Below are positions 30,309 through 40,288 of a stretch of DNA of 64,000 bases, in pieces. Under the pieces are notes generated by a model. It worked only from the letters and a program-made list of their open reading frames with translations. It was not told the origin of the DNA and searched no databases. Numbering within the stretch: position 1 is the stretch's first letter; the number at the start of each line of letters is the position of its first letter. Both the position numbers and the translations under genes were made by a program. Location of the stretch: the NCBI GenBank assembly GCA_965200525.1, contig OZ241368.1, positions 2,852,001 through 2,916,000 on the forward strand, in the 5' to 3' direction. The stretch is from JANNPJ01 sp965200525 (GTDB lineage: Bacteria > Actinomycetota > Actinomycetes > Actinomycetales > Kineosporiaceae).

Positions 30309-32153
30309 ATGACTGCGCCAGTTCCCGCCGATCAGTCCGATCTGTCCAGCCCCGCTGAGATGCCCACCTGGGAGCGCCGATTCCGGGCCGGCCGGGTCGG
30401 CCTGCCGGACTGGGCCCAGGACGCGCCCGAGCGCTGCGCCGTGGTCGCGACCACCGGCGGCGTCCTCGAGGTGCACAGCTGGGAGCACGGTTCCGACACC
30501 CTCACCCGGCTCACCGCCCGTCGCGAGGGGACGTCGCACGGCGGCATCGACCCCGAGGGAAACTGGATCTGGTGGTTCGACGACGAGGCCGGGAACGAGC
30601 ACGGGGTCTGGCGCCGGCAGCCGTTCGGCGCCGCCCCGGGCGAGGGGGTCGAGGAGATCGGCACCCTCGCGCCGTCCTACTCGTCGGGGCTGGCCCTGGG
30701 CCGCAACGGCCTGGCCGTGATCGGCCGGACCGACGACGGCTACGGCACCCGGGTACACGTGATCGCGCCCGGCCGGGCCGATCGGCTGATCTACGAGAAC
30801 GCCGAGGACGCCGGCGTCGGCGGGCTGAGCGAGGACGACACGCTGCTGGCCATCGCCCACAGCGAGCACGGCGATTCGCGGCACACGGCCCTGCGGGTGA
30901 TCCGGGTCGCCGACGGCAGCACCGTCGCCGACCTGTGGGACGGCCCGGGCAAGGGCCTCGACCCGCTCGGTTTCGCCCCGGTCGCCGGCGATCCGCGGAT
31001 GCTCGTCCTGCACGAGCGCCGCGGTCGCGGTGAGCTGCTGATCTGGGACGTCGTGACCGGGGAGCAGACCGAGCTGAACCTCGACCTGCCGGGTGAGATC
31101 TCCGACGCCCAGTGGTTCCGCGACGGCTCCTCGGTGCTGATCGTCGTCGATCACGAGGCCCGCAGCCGGTTGTTCACGCTTTCCCTGACCACCGGGGGCA
31201 CCACCGCGGTCGGCCCGGCCGACGGCACGGTCCTCTCGGCCAGCACCCGCCCGGACGGCGACGTCTGGGTGCTGTGGTCGTCCGCGGCGATGCCGCCGGC
31301 GGTCCGCACCCTGTCCGGCGAGCTGGTGCTGAGCGCGCCGGGGGCGGCGGCTCCGCCGTCGGTGCCGATCGAGGACGTCTGGGTCGACGGCCCGGGCGGC
31401 CGGGTCCATGCTCTGCTGCGCCGCCCGGTCGGCACGGACGGCCCGCTCGGCGCCGACGGCCCGCTGCCGCTGCTGATCGACATCCACGGTGGGCCGACCG
31501 CGCACGACGGCGACTGGTTCCGGGCCTACCCGAGCGCCTGGGTCGACCACGGCTACGCCGTCCTGCAGGTCAACTACCGGGGCTCGACCGGGTACGGCTC
31601 GGCCTGGCGGGACGCCCTGGAGCAGCGGGTCGGGCACGTCGAGCTGGAGGACGTCGTCGCCGTCCGCGATCACCTGGTCGAGACCGGCGTCGTCGATCCG
31701 GGCCGGGTGGTGCTGGCCGGAGCGTCGTGGGGCGGCTATCTGACCCTGCTCGGGCTCGGGCTCTACCCCGACCGATGGGCGGTCGGTGTGGCCGGCGTCC
31801 CGGTGGCCGACTACGTCGCCGCCTACGAGGACGAGATGGAGGGGCTGAAGGCGTTCGACCGCTCGCTGTTCGGCGGCTCGCCCGAGGAGGTGCCGGAGAA
31901 GTACCGCGACTCCAGCCCGATCACCTACATCGAGGCCGTGACCGCCCCGGTGCTGATCCTGGCCGGGGAGAACGACCCGCGCTGCCCGATCCGGCAGATC
32001 GACAACTACGTCGAGGTGCTGGCCAAACGGGACGTGGCGCACGAGGTCTACCGGTACGACGCCGGGCACGGCTCGCTGGTGGACGACGAGCGGGTGCGCC
32101 AGGCCCGGGCCGAGATCGACTTCGTGGCCCGGCACCTGCCCGCCTCAAACTGA
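30309..32153 (+). CDS. S9 family serine peptidase (prolyl oligopeptidase-like)
   Basis: 614 residues. An N-terminal beta-propeller-like half (about 30-350, repeated WD/YWTD-like blades such as NWIWWFDDEAGNEHGVWRR) is followed by an alpha/beta hydrolase domain. The catalytic serine is in GASWGGY (Ser about 473), the aspartate region in LAGENDPRCP and the histidine in YDAGHGSL near the end. S9 enzymes cleave short peptides, often after proline or with acyl-aminoacyl specificity. No signal peptide, so it acts in the cytoplasm. Likely controlled by the divergent TetR protein. The end overlaps the next tetR by 9 bases, convergently. Confidence 0.93.
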   Translation: MTAPVPADQSDLSSPAEMPTWERRFRAGRVGLPDWAQDAPERCAVVATTGGVLEVHSWEHGSDTLTRLTARREGTSHGGIDPEGNWIWWFDDEAGNEHGVWRRQPFGAAPGEGVEEIGTLAPSYSSGLALGRNGLAVIGRTDDGYGTRVHVIAPGRADRLIYENAEDAGVGGLSEDDTLLAIAHSEHGDSRHTALRVIRVADGSTVADLWDGPGKGLDPLGFAPVAGDPRMLVLHERRGRGELLIWDVVTGEQTELNLDLPGEISDAQWFRDGSSVLIVVDHEARSRLFTLSLTTGGTTAVGPADGTVLSASTRPDGDVWVLWSSAAMPPAVRTLSGELVLSAPGAAAPPSVPIEDVWVDGPGGRVHALLRRPVGTDGPLGADGPLPLLIDIHGGPTAHDGDWFRAYPSAWVDHGYAVLQVNYRGSTGYGSAWRDALEQRVGHVELEDVVAVRDHLVETGVVDPGRVVLAGASWGGYLTLLGLGLYPDRWAVGVAGVPVADYVAAYEDEMEGLKAFDRSLFGGSPEEVPEKYRDSSPITYIEAVTAPVLILAGENDPRCPIRQIDNYVEVLAKRDVAHEVYRYDAGHGSLVDDERVRQARAEIDFVARHLPASN

Positions 32154-32897
32154 CGCCGGAGGGTCCTGAAGGTCGTCGAGCAGACTGAGAAACTGCCGGA
32201 CCAGGGGCCGGGCCGGGCGACGGCGGGTCAGCCGCAGCAACCGGACGCCGAGCGGCACCACCCGGTCGATCAGCAGCCGGGTGCGCCGCTGGTCGGGTGA
32301 GTCGTCGTGCACCCAGTGCAGCACCACGCCCATGTGGGAGAGCCACAACAGGTCGGGCAGGCGCGGGGCCAGCTCCTTGTCGACGACCAGGTCGGTGCCG
32401 GCCACCGCCTCGCGGAAGATCTCGGTGGCGCCCTCGCGGGCGGCCCGGCTGCGCGGGCTGAACGGCGAGTTCGGGCTCTTCGGGTCGGCCGCGACGGCGA
32501 AGAACGAGCCGGCGAACTGGTGGAACGGCCGGGAGATGTCGAGAAAGGCCCGCTCGATCAGCAGCAGTCGCTGGGTGACGTCGGGCTCGCGGGCGATGAC
32601 GGCCCGGGCCTCGGCCAGGTGCTGCTCCTGCTGCCGCTGGTAGAACCCCTGGACCAGGTCGTCCTTGGAGTCGAAGTAGTAATAGGCGTTACCGAGGCTG
32701 ACGCCGGCCTCGGTGGCCACCGCCCGCATCGTCGTCTTCTCGTAGCCGCGCTCCTCGAACAGCCGCAGCGCCGCCTCGACGATCCGCCGGCGGGTCTCGC
32801 CACCGCGAGGGCTGAGCCCGGGCGGGGCCGGATCGGGCGCTGGCGGATCGGGCTGGGCCGGCTCGGGCACCTGCGGTTCGGGGGGCTGCGCGGTCAT
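32145..32897 (-). CDS. TetR/AcrR family regulator with Pro-rich N-terminus
   Basis: 250 residues. The first ~30 residues are Pro/Glu-rich and disordered (PEPQVPEPAQPDPPAPDPAP). The helix-turn-helix domain then reads TTMRAVATEAGVSLGNAYYYFDSKDDLVQGFY. A long helical C-terminal domain of about 150 residues follows. The upstream gene on the same strand, a small membrane protein, is 51 bases away. Paired TTGAAC-x-x-GTTCAA sites precede that operon, suggesting autoregulation. Confidence 0.93.
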   Translation of the reverse strand: MTAQPPEPQVPEPAQPDPPAPDPAPPGLSPRGGETRRRIVEAALRLFEERGYEKTTMRAVATEAGVSLGNAYYYFDSKDDLVQGFYQRQQEQHLAEARAVIAREPDVTQRLLLIERAFLDISRPFHQFAGSFFAVAADPKSPNSPFSPRSRAAREGATEIFREAVAGTDLVVDKELAPRLPDLLWLSHMGVVLHWVHDDSPDQRRTRLLIDRVVPLGVRLLRLTRRRPARPLVRQFLSLLDDLQDPPASV

Positions 32898-32948
32898 GGC
32901 TCCCTCATCGAGGATTCATCGAGGCCCTGTCGAGAACCTATCGAGAAC

Positions 32949-33374
32949 CTATCGAGGCGGCATCGGGCCGGTGGGGACCGGGGCGGCGGGCATCGGCGAC
33001 CAGCCGGGGCGGGCGACCACGCGGCGACGGCGGGCCGAGTTCAGCAGGGCCAGGTTGGTCAGGTGGGTGACGCCGAGGATCATCGCCAGCGCGCCGAGCT
33101 TCATCGTCAGGGTGCGGAAGTCGGCGTTCGGCTCCCGGACGGCTCCGGCCGAGGTATCGCCGTAGCCGGTGGTGGCGGTCAGCAACACGTAGCCGAGGCT
33201 GATCAGGTAGAAGCCGACCAGCAGCAGCCGGTTGACCGCCCGGGCCAGTTCGGGTTCGCGCTCGAACACGTCCCGCAGGAACACCGCCCCCTGGCTGAAC
33301 AGTTGCTGCCCGACCGCCACCACCAGCACCAGGCTGACCACCAGGTAGCTCGTGTAGATCACGACCAGATTCAT
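32949..33374 (-). CDS. Small multi-pass membrane protein
   Basis: 141 residues with hydrophobic helices at about 3-25, 45-68 and 88-112 (LVVIYTSYLVVSLVLVVAVGQQLF; LLLVGFYLISLGYVLLTATTGYG; LGALAMILGVTHLTNLALL) and a Pro-rich C-terminal tail. Charged QLFSQGAVFLRDVFEREPELARAVNRLLL lies between the first and second. No known family. Its ATG at 33374 is about 50 bases from two palindromes, so the regulator encoded just downstream probably represses this operon. Confidence 0.78.
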   Translation of the reverse strand: MNLVVIYTSYLVVSLVLVVAVGQQLFSQGAVFLRDVFEREPELARAVNRLLLVGFYLISLGYVLLTATTGYGDTSAGAVREPNADFRTLTMKLGALAMILGVTHLTNLALLNSARRRRVVARPGWSPMPAAPVPTGPMPPR

Positions 33375-33402
33375 GCCGTACTCCTTCGCGTCGCACTCGA
33401 CT

Positions 33403-33435
33403 TGAACATGTTCAGCTTAGCTTGAACGTGTTCAA
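33403..33435. promoter_or_regulatory. Tandem TetR-type operators
   Basis: TGAACATGTTCA (33403-33414) is a perfect palindrome. TTGAACGTGTTCAA (33422-33435) is the same site with one changed central base. The centres are 20 bases apart, about two helical turns, in front of the membrane protein/tetR operon, fitting two stacked TetR dimers. Confidence 0.75.
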
Positions 33436-33482
33436 CTTGGCGACGAGGCGTACGCCACAGGGGAAGAAGGGCGGGCAAAACA

Positions 33483-33521
33483 CGGGTGCTCCCGGTAGGC
33501 ACGGCCTACCGGGAGCACCCG
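33483..33521 (-). terminator. Intrinsic terminator of the lysC-asd operon
   Basis: A perfect 17-bp stem (CGGGTGCTCCCGGTAGG / CCTACCGGGAGCACCCG) with a five-base loop lies 24 bases beyond the asd stop on the minus strand. Read on that strand it is followed by TGTTTTG, a rare T-rich tail. Confidence 0.92.
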
Positions 33522-33544
33522 GGTGGAGCTGGGTGGAGCTGGAG

Positions 33545-34614
33545 CTACGCGGTCAGTTCGGCGGCGATCAGCTCGGCGATCTGGGCGGTGTTCAGGGCCG
33601 CGCCCTTGCGCAGGTTGTCGCCGGTGACGAACAGGTCCAGGGTGTTCGGGAAGTCGAGGGCCTGCCGCAGCCGGCCGACGAAGGTCGGGTCGGTGCCGAC
33701 CGAGTCGGCCGGGGTCGGGAACTCCTTGGTGGCCGGGTCGTCGACCACCACGACGCCGGGCGCCTCGACCAGCACCTGCCGGGCCTCGTCGACCTCGATC
33801 GGCTCCTGGAAGGTGGCGTGCACGGCCAGCGAGTGGGTGGTGATCACCGGCACCCGCACGCAGGTGGCCGACACCTTGAGCCCGGCGATGCCGAGGATCT
33901 TGCGGGACTCGTTGCGGACCTTCAGCTCTTCGCTGGTCCAGCCGCCGTCGCGCTGCGAACCGGCCCAGGGGATCACGTTCATCGCCAGCGGGGCCGGGAA
34001 CGGCGAGTCGTCGCCGAGCTTGTCGGCGATCGTCCGGCGCACGTCGCCGGCCTGCTGGCCGAGGGTGCGGTCGCCGGCGACAACCTCGAGCTCGTCGTAG
34101 AGCCGGTCGATGCCGGGCTGGCCGGCCCCGGAGGCGGCCTGGTACGAAGCGACCACTAGTTCGGTCAGACCCCACCGCTGGTTCAGCGCACCGAGCGCCA
34201 CCACCATGGTCAGGGTGGTGCAGTTCGGGTTGGAGATGATGCCGCGGGGCCGGTTGCGGGCCGCCTCGGGGTTGACCTCGGGCACGACCAGCGGCACGTC
34301 GTCGTCCATCCGGAAAGCACCGGAGTTGTCGACGACGACCGCGCCGCGCTCGGCCGCGATCGGGGCCCACTCGGCCGAGACCTCGTCCGGCACGTCGAAC
34401 ATGGCCACGTCGACGCCGTCGAAAGCCTCGGCGCTGAGGGCGATCACGGCGATCTGCTCGCCGCGCACGGTGAGCAGCTTGCCGGCCGAGCGGGCGGAGG
34501 CGATCAGCCGGATCTCGCCCCAGACGTCCTCCCGCTCGGACAGGATGCCGAGCATCACCGTGCCGACGGCGCCGGTCGCTCCGACCAGGGCCAGGGTGGG
34601 CTTGCGGGACGCGC

Positions 34615-34618
<4 letters not shown>
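33545..34618 (-). CDS. asd: Aspartate-semialdehyde dehydrogenase
   Basis: 357 residues. The NADP-binding start PTLALVGATGAVGTVMLGIL and the catalytic cysteine in SNPNCTTLTMVVAL, plus NVIPWAGSQRDGGWTSEE and CVRVPVITTHSLAVHATFQ, are family hallmarks. It reduces aspartyl-4-phosphate to aspartate semialdehyde, the precursor of lysine/diaminopimelate, threonine and methionine. Its ATG overlaps the TGA of the aspartate kinase gene (ATGA), matching the lysC-asd arrangement of actinobacteria. A strong terminator follows. Confidence 0.97.
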
Positions 34619-35910
<1,292 letters not shown>

Positions 35911-36085
35911 CGACTGCTCCCGCCATTTCATCCGACTTCTGCTTCCTGACCGAATCAGTGTACCTAGTCGCCGGAAACACTCCGTTTAATTTCAGCTGAC
36001 GAGACGACGTGGACGTTTCGGGCCGGATGTCCGCATCTCAAGGTCATTTGCGGCTACTGTTCGGCCACGCGATGGAGGGGGCTCG

Positions 36086-37044
36086 GTGGCGCAGGGGGCA
36101 GTTGAGGTACCGCCCGCAGTGGCGGCCGCGGGGATCAGGGCGATCGGCGTGCGGCGCACGTTCGGCGACGTGGTCGCGGTCGACCGCATCGACCTGGAGG
36201 CCCCACCGGGCCAGGTCACAGCCCTGATCGGGCCGAACGGGTCGGGCAAGACCACGTTGCTGCTGGTTCTGGCCGGCCTGCTGCGGCCGGACTCGGCGAG
36301 GTCAGTGTCGCGGGCTGGGACCCGGCGCGCGATCCGCGGGCGGTGCGGGCCCGGCTCGGCTGGATGCCGGACATGTTCGGCACCTGGGAGACGCTGACCT
36401 GCCGGGAGGTGCTGTCCACGATCGCGGACGCCTACCGGGTGCCCCGGGCCGGCCAGCCGGTCCGGATCGACCACCTGCTTGAGCTGGTGCACCTCAGTGA
36501 GTTCGCCGAGCGTCCGACCCAGGTGCTCTCCCGCGGCCAGAAGCAGCGCCTCGGGCTGGCCCGGTCGCTGGTCCACGACCCGGCCGTGCTGCTGCTGGAC
36601 GAGCCGGCTTCCGGGCTCGACCCGCGCTCGCGGATCGAGCTGCGGGGCATCGTGCGGGGCCTGGCCGCCGAGGGGCGGACCGTGCTGGTCTCCAGCCACG
36701 TGCTGGCCGAGCTCGACGAGATGGTCGACCGGGCCGTGATCGTGGCCCGGGGTCGCACCGTGTCGGTGGAGACCCTGACCGGCCCGGCGACCCCGGTGAG
36801 CCGGTTGCGGGGCTGGCGGATCCGGGCCCTCGACGAGGCCGTGCTGCTGCGGGCGCTCGACCAGCAGGCGGTCGAGCACGGCCCGCCCGAGCGGGAGGGC
36901 GTCGAGGTGCAACTGAGCACCGACGAGCAGGCCGCCGCGCTGCTGGCCGCCCTGATCCGGGACGGCGTCGCGGTGGTCTCGCTGCACCCGTCGACCGGGG
37001 TGCTGGAACAGGCCTACCTGGCCCTGACCGAGGATCGGCGATGA
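36086..37044 (+). pseudogene. ABC transporter ATP-binding protein, split by a -1 frameshift
   Basis: GTG at 36086 with GGAGGGG upstream opens a normal ABC ATPase: GVRRTFGDVVAVDRIDLEAPPGQVTALIGPNGSGKTTLL (Walker A GPNGSGKTT). After LLRPDS the frame is lost at 36294-36296: GACTCGGCGAGG reads correctly as GACTCGGGCGAGG (one G more) to give DSGEVSVAGWDPARDPRAVRARLGW. The second frame continues through the signature LSRGQKQRLGLARSL and Walker B AVLLLDEPASGLDPRS to the stop at 37044. The permease partner is intact and coupled (ATGA), so a sequencing error or very recent mutation is likely. Intact, it would drive the ABC-2 type exporter next door. Confidence 0.85.
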
Positions 37045-38225
37045 GCGACGTGATCACCGGCCCCGCCGGCGGTGGACCGGACCAGCCCTTCGGTGATCAG
37101 CCTCCCGAAGGCCCGCACCCGTACCGGCCCGACGCCGTCCCCGGGCTCGGTACCTGGTCGCTGACCTGGGCCGGCGTCCGCACGGTGGCCGTTCTGGAAC
37201 TGCGCCAGCGGGTGAAGTCGAGCCGCTGGATCATCATCCTGCTGGTCTGGGCGCTGATCATCGGCGGGCTGACCGCCCTGATCCGGTACGCCCTGTTCGG
37301 CAACTCCGACTTCACCGGCACGACGGAGCACGACTCAGCCGGGGCCAGCATGTTCGGCTTCATCGTGTTCCTGGTGCTGGCGCTCGGCTCGCTGGTCAGC
37401 CCGGCCCTGTCGGCGACCAGTGTGAACGGCGACCGGAACGCCGGCGTCCTGGCGATCATGCAGAGCACCCTGCTGACCCCGGTCGAGCTGGCCGTGGGCA
37501 AGTTGCTGGCCGCCTGGGCCTGCGCGATCGCCTTGCTGGTGGTGGCCCTGCCGTTCGTCGGCTGGGCCTACCTGGAGGGCGGGACGCCGATCGGCCGGCT
37601 GCTGGTCACGCTGCTGCTGCTGGCCCTGACCCTGCTGGTGGTCTGCGCGATCGGGCTGGGCTATTCGGCCCTGGCCGCGAAGACCTCCGCCTCGGCCGTG
37701 CTGACCTACCTCACCGTGGCCTCTCTCAGCCTCGGCCTGCCGCTGCTGTTCGCGCTCAGCCTGTCCCTGGTGAGCAACGACGACACGGTCCGGGTGCGCG
37801 AGATGGTCGAGGTGGGCCAGAGCACCACCGGCGAGTCGACCTACCGGTGCGAGATCCGGACCGAGACCTGGTCGCGCACCCACACCGAGCGAACCTGGTG
37901 GCTGCTGGCCCCGAACCCCTACGTGATCGTGTCGGACGCCGCGCCGGTGCCGGGCCGCCGGCAGCAGAACGACGACCCGCTGAGCGCCATCCGGCAGGGG
38001 GTGCGAGAGGTGCGCCTGGGCGAGCCGGTCGTGCAGGACAACTGCAGCGACGACATCTCCGACAGCACCACTCAGGCCCGCGACGTCCAGCTCGACCGGC
38101 TGCCCCCGACCTGGCCCTACGGTCTGGCCGCGGACCTGCTGCTTGGGGCCGGGTTCGTGGTGCTGACGGTGCGACGGCTGCGCACCCCGGCCGACCGGCT
38201 GGCTCGCGGCACCCGGGTGGCCTGA
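37041..38225 (+). CDS. ABC-2 type transporter permease
   Basis: 394 residues; its ATG overlaps the ATPase gene stop. A cytoplasmic N-terminus leads to about six hydrophobic helices: WIIILLVWALIIGGLTALIRYAL, FIVFLVLALGSLVSPALSA, LLAAWACAIALLVVALPFVGWAYL, LLVTLLLLALTLLVVCAIGLGYSAL, TVASLSLGLPLLFALSLSL and a final one at about 365-382. The conserved SLVSPALSATSVNGDRNAGVLAIMQSTLLTPVELAVGKLL lies in the second/third helix region. A large extracytoplasmic loop with cysteines (YRCEIRTETW, DNCSDDISD) precedes the last helix. The substrate is unknown. Confidence 0.88.
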   Translation: MSDVITGPAGGGPDQPFGDQPPEGPHPYRPDAVPGLGTWSLTWAGVRTVAVLELRQRVKSSRWIIILLVWALIIGGLTALIRYALFGNSDFTGTTEHDSAGASMFGFIVFLVLALGSLVSPALSATSVNGDRNAGVLAIMQSTLLTPVELAVGKLLAAWACAIALLVVALPFVGWAYLEGGTPIGRLLVTLLLLALTLLVVCAIGLGYSALAAKTSASAVLTYLTVASLSLGLPLLFALSLSLVSNDDTVRVREMVEVGQSTTGESTYRCEIRTETWSRTHTERTWWLLAPNPYVIVSDAAPVPGRRQQNDDPLSAIRQGVREVRLGEPVVQDNCSDDISDSTTQARDVQLDRLPPTWPYGLAADLLLGAGFVVLTVRRLRTPADRLARGTRVA

Positions 38226-38244
38226 GCCACTTCCCGGGCTCGGC

Positions 38245-38847
38245 TCAGTGGGCCGGGCGCCACATCGTGGTGACGACCTGCCCGGCCGGCATGGTGAGCT
38301 CGGCCAGCGGGCTGAAGCCGACGCTGCGGTAGCGGTCGAGGTTGGCCGGGTTGCACGACTCCAGGTAGGCGGGCTGGCTGAGCAGGTCGATCTGGGCCAG
38401 GCTCTCGCGCAGCAGGCCCAGGCCCAGACCGGCCCCGCGGTGGGCGTCGTGGGTGGCCAGCAGGCTGAGGTAGAAGTAGGGCCCGTCCGGGCGGGCGGTC
38501 TCGAACGCCTTCGAGATGGTGAAGATCTGCTCGGCCGCCGGCTTGCCGACCAGGTCGATCACGAAGTCGTCGTAGCCGGCGGTCTCGGCCTCGGTGAGTT
38601 CGACCCCTCCCGGTGGCAGCCAGATCGCGGCCGACTCGACGTTCTCGGTGACCAGGGTCCACGGGTAGCGCAGAGCCGAGACCGCGAACAGCCGCCAGAA
38701 CGCCGCCGCCTGCCCGGCCCGGCGCTCTACCTCCGGAAAAGCCGGGCCCCACAACGGATCGTTGAAGAACGCCGTGGTCAGAGTGTCGACGATGCGGTCG
38801 ACATCGGCGCTGGTGGCCGTGCGAACCGTGACCGGAGAGGTAGCCAT
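38245..38847 (-). CDS. GNAT family N-acetyltransferase
   Basis: 200 residues. VRTATSADVDRIVDTLTTAFFNDPLWGPAF at the start and the acetyl-CoA loop HDAHRGAGLGLGLLRESLAQ at about 135-154 with the NPANLDRYRSVGF strand are the GNAT pattern. The family transfers acetyl from acetyl-CoA to amines on small molecules, peptides or proteins. It converges with the ABC permease with a 19-base gap. The substrate is unknown. Confidence 0.9.
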   Translation of the reverse strand: MATSPVTVRTATSADVDRIVDTLTTAFFNDPLWGPAFPEVERRAGQAAAFWRLFAVSALRYPWTLVTENVESAAIWLPPGGVELTEAETAGYDDFVIDLVGKPAAEQIFTISKAFETARPDGPYFYLSLLATHDAHRGAGLGLGLLRESLAQIDLLSQPAYLESCNPANLDRYRSVGFSPLAELTMPAGQVVTTMWRPAH

Positions 38848-38889
38848 GGCCCCACCCTAGGCGCGGCCACCTGAATACTCGATCAGGTT

Positions 38890-39576
38890 CTACTCGGTGT
38901 TCAGGGCCTCGAACTCGGCGTCGGCCACGGTGTCGGCGTCGACGTCCAGCCGCAGGTGCCCGAGCATCGACTGGAGCACCCGCAGGGCGCTGGTCGCGCG
39001 CACCCCCCAGGTGGACAGGTAGGAGAACTGCAGCCACCAGAGGGCCTCGTCGACCCGGCCGTCACGGTAGTGCCGCAGACCGTGAGCCAGGTCGGCGGCC
39101 ACATCGGCCAGGTCGTCGGAGAGGATGCCGCGGATCAGCTCACCCGAGGTGAGCGGGTCGACGATGTCGGCGTACTCGTCCAGGCCCTCGAGCAGGTTGG
39201 CCAGGCCGGTCCGGACCGGGTCGATGTCCGGGTCGGGGCCGGCGTCGGGCTCGAACCGTTCGCTCGGCACGATGTCGGTGATCGCGCCCAACCGGGCCCC
39301 GGCCAGCAGGATCTGCGAGGTGGCCAGCAGAAGTACCGGGATGGCGGTGTCGGGCGAGGAGCCGGCGGCCACCTCGGTGACGGCGTCCAGGTAGGTCTGC
39401 GCGTCGGTGGCCGACTCCTCGGCCAGGCGGTGCAGTTCCATCGCCTCGTCGGCGCGATCGTCCGTGAGGTCGATCGACGTGCGTCGTCGAGCCTCGGGAA
39501 TGTTCATCCGGCTGCGGGCCGAACCATGTTTTGGCGTCCGACCGTTCGGTCCGTTGCCGTTGATCGAATCAGACAT
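38890..39576 (-). CDS. DUF5063 family protein
   Basis: 228 residues, cytoplasmic. A basic N-terminal ~35 residues precedes a helical domain with LLATSQILLAGARLGAITDIVPSERFEPDAGPDPDIDPVRTGLANLLEG and ALWWLQFSYLSTWGVRATSALRVLQSMLG. DUF5063 genes regularly sit next to recR in actinobacteria; here the start overlaps the recR stop by 8 bases. Function unknown, but the conserved linkage hints at a role in DNA repair or replication restart. Confidence 0.85.
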   Translation of the reverse strand: MSDSINGNGPNGRTPKHGSARSRMNIPEARRRTSIDLTDDRADEAMELHRLAEESATDAQTYLDAVTEVAAGSSPDTAIPVLLLATSQILLAGARLGAITDIVPSERFEPDAGPDPDIDPVRTGLANLLEGLDEYADIVDPLTSGELIRGILSDDLADVAADLAHGLRHYRDGRVDEALWWLQFSYLSTWGVRATSALRVLQSMLGHLRLDVDADTVADAEFEALNTE

Positions 39577-40168
39577 CCAGCAATCTCCTCCCCTCGAAAG
39601 CCCTTCCCAGCGTCAGCTCGTCGGCGTATTCGAGGTCCCCACCCACGGGAAGACCTGACGCGAGTCGGGTGACCTTCAGGCCCATCGGCTTGAGTAGCCG
39701 GGCCAGATAGGTCGCGGTTGCCTCGCCCTCCAGGTTCGGATCGGTGGCGAGAATGATCTCGGTGACCTCGGTCGAGGCCAGCCGGGTGACCAGTTCCTTG
39801 ACCCGGAGATCGTCCGGGCCAACCCCCTCGATCGGGCTGATCGCCCCGCCGAGGATGTGATAGCGACCCCGGAACTCGCGGGTCTTCTCGATCGCGACGA
39901 CGTCCTTCGGCTCCTCGACGACGCACAGCACCGTCGGGTCGCGGCGAGGGTCGCGGCAGATCTTGCAGAGCTCGTCCTGCGACACGTTGCCGCAGGTCAC
40001 GCAGAACCGGACCTTGTCGATGACCTCGGTCAGGGCCGAGACCAGCCGCCGCGCGTCGATCGGATCGGTCTGCAGCACGTGGAAGGCAATTCGCTGGGCA
40101 CTCTTCGGACCGACCCCGGGCAGTCGCCCGAGCTCGTCGATCAGATCCTGGATCACGCCCTCATACAC
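39569..40168 (-). CDS. recR: Recombination mediator protein RecR
   Basis: 199 residues, full family length. The helix-hairpin-helix LPGVGPKSAQRIAFH is at about 15-29, the zinc finger CVTCGNVSQDELCKIC at about 56-71 and the Toprim core VLCVVEEPKDVVAIE at about 79-93. With RecF/RecO it loads RecA onto SSB-coated gaps. It is followed by DUF5063 with overlap and lies in the classical dnaX-recR neighbourhood. Confidence 0.97.
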   Translation of the reverse strand: MYEGVIQDLIDELGRLPGVGPKSAQRIAFHVLQTDPIDARRLVSALTEVIDKVRFCVTCGNVSQDELCKICRDPRRDPTVLCVVEEPKDVVAIEKTREFRGRYHILGGAISPIEGVGPDDLRVKELVTRLASTEVTEIILATDPNLEGEATATYLARLLKPMGLKVTRLASGLPVGGDLEYADELTLGRAFEGRRLLDV

Positions 40169-40233
40169 GGCATGAGCCTACGTGCTGCGGACGGCGGCGT
40201 CCCCCACGCCGCGCGACCTCCTTGGTCACGCTT

Positions 40234-40265
40234 GTCCGATCCGGCCCCTGATCGGCCGATCGGAC
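40234..40265 (-). terminator. Hairpin between the serine hydrolase and recR genes
   Basis: GTCCGATCCGGCC pairs with GGCCGATCGGAC (one bulged base) around CCTGATC, 24 bases after the serine hydrolase stop on the minus strand. A likely terminator of the dnaX-hydrolase transcript. Confidence 0.5.
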
Positions 40266-40288
40266 CGAGCTCGCGCCGCGAGCACCGA

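Noticed and set aside
29274..32135. Very long minus-strand open frame opposite the S9 peptidase and TPR gene
   Set aside because: Low-complexity composition and antisense position to two clear genes; the TetR gene within it is on the same strand but in another frame.
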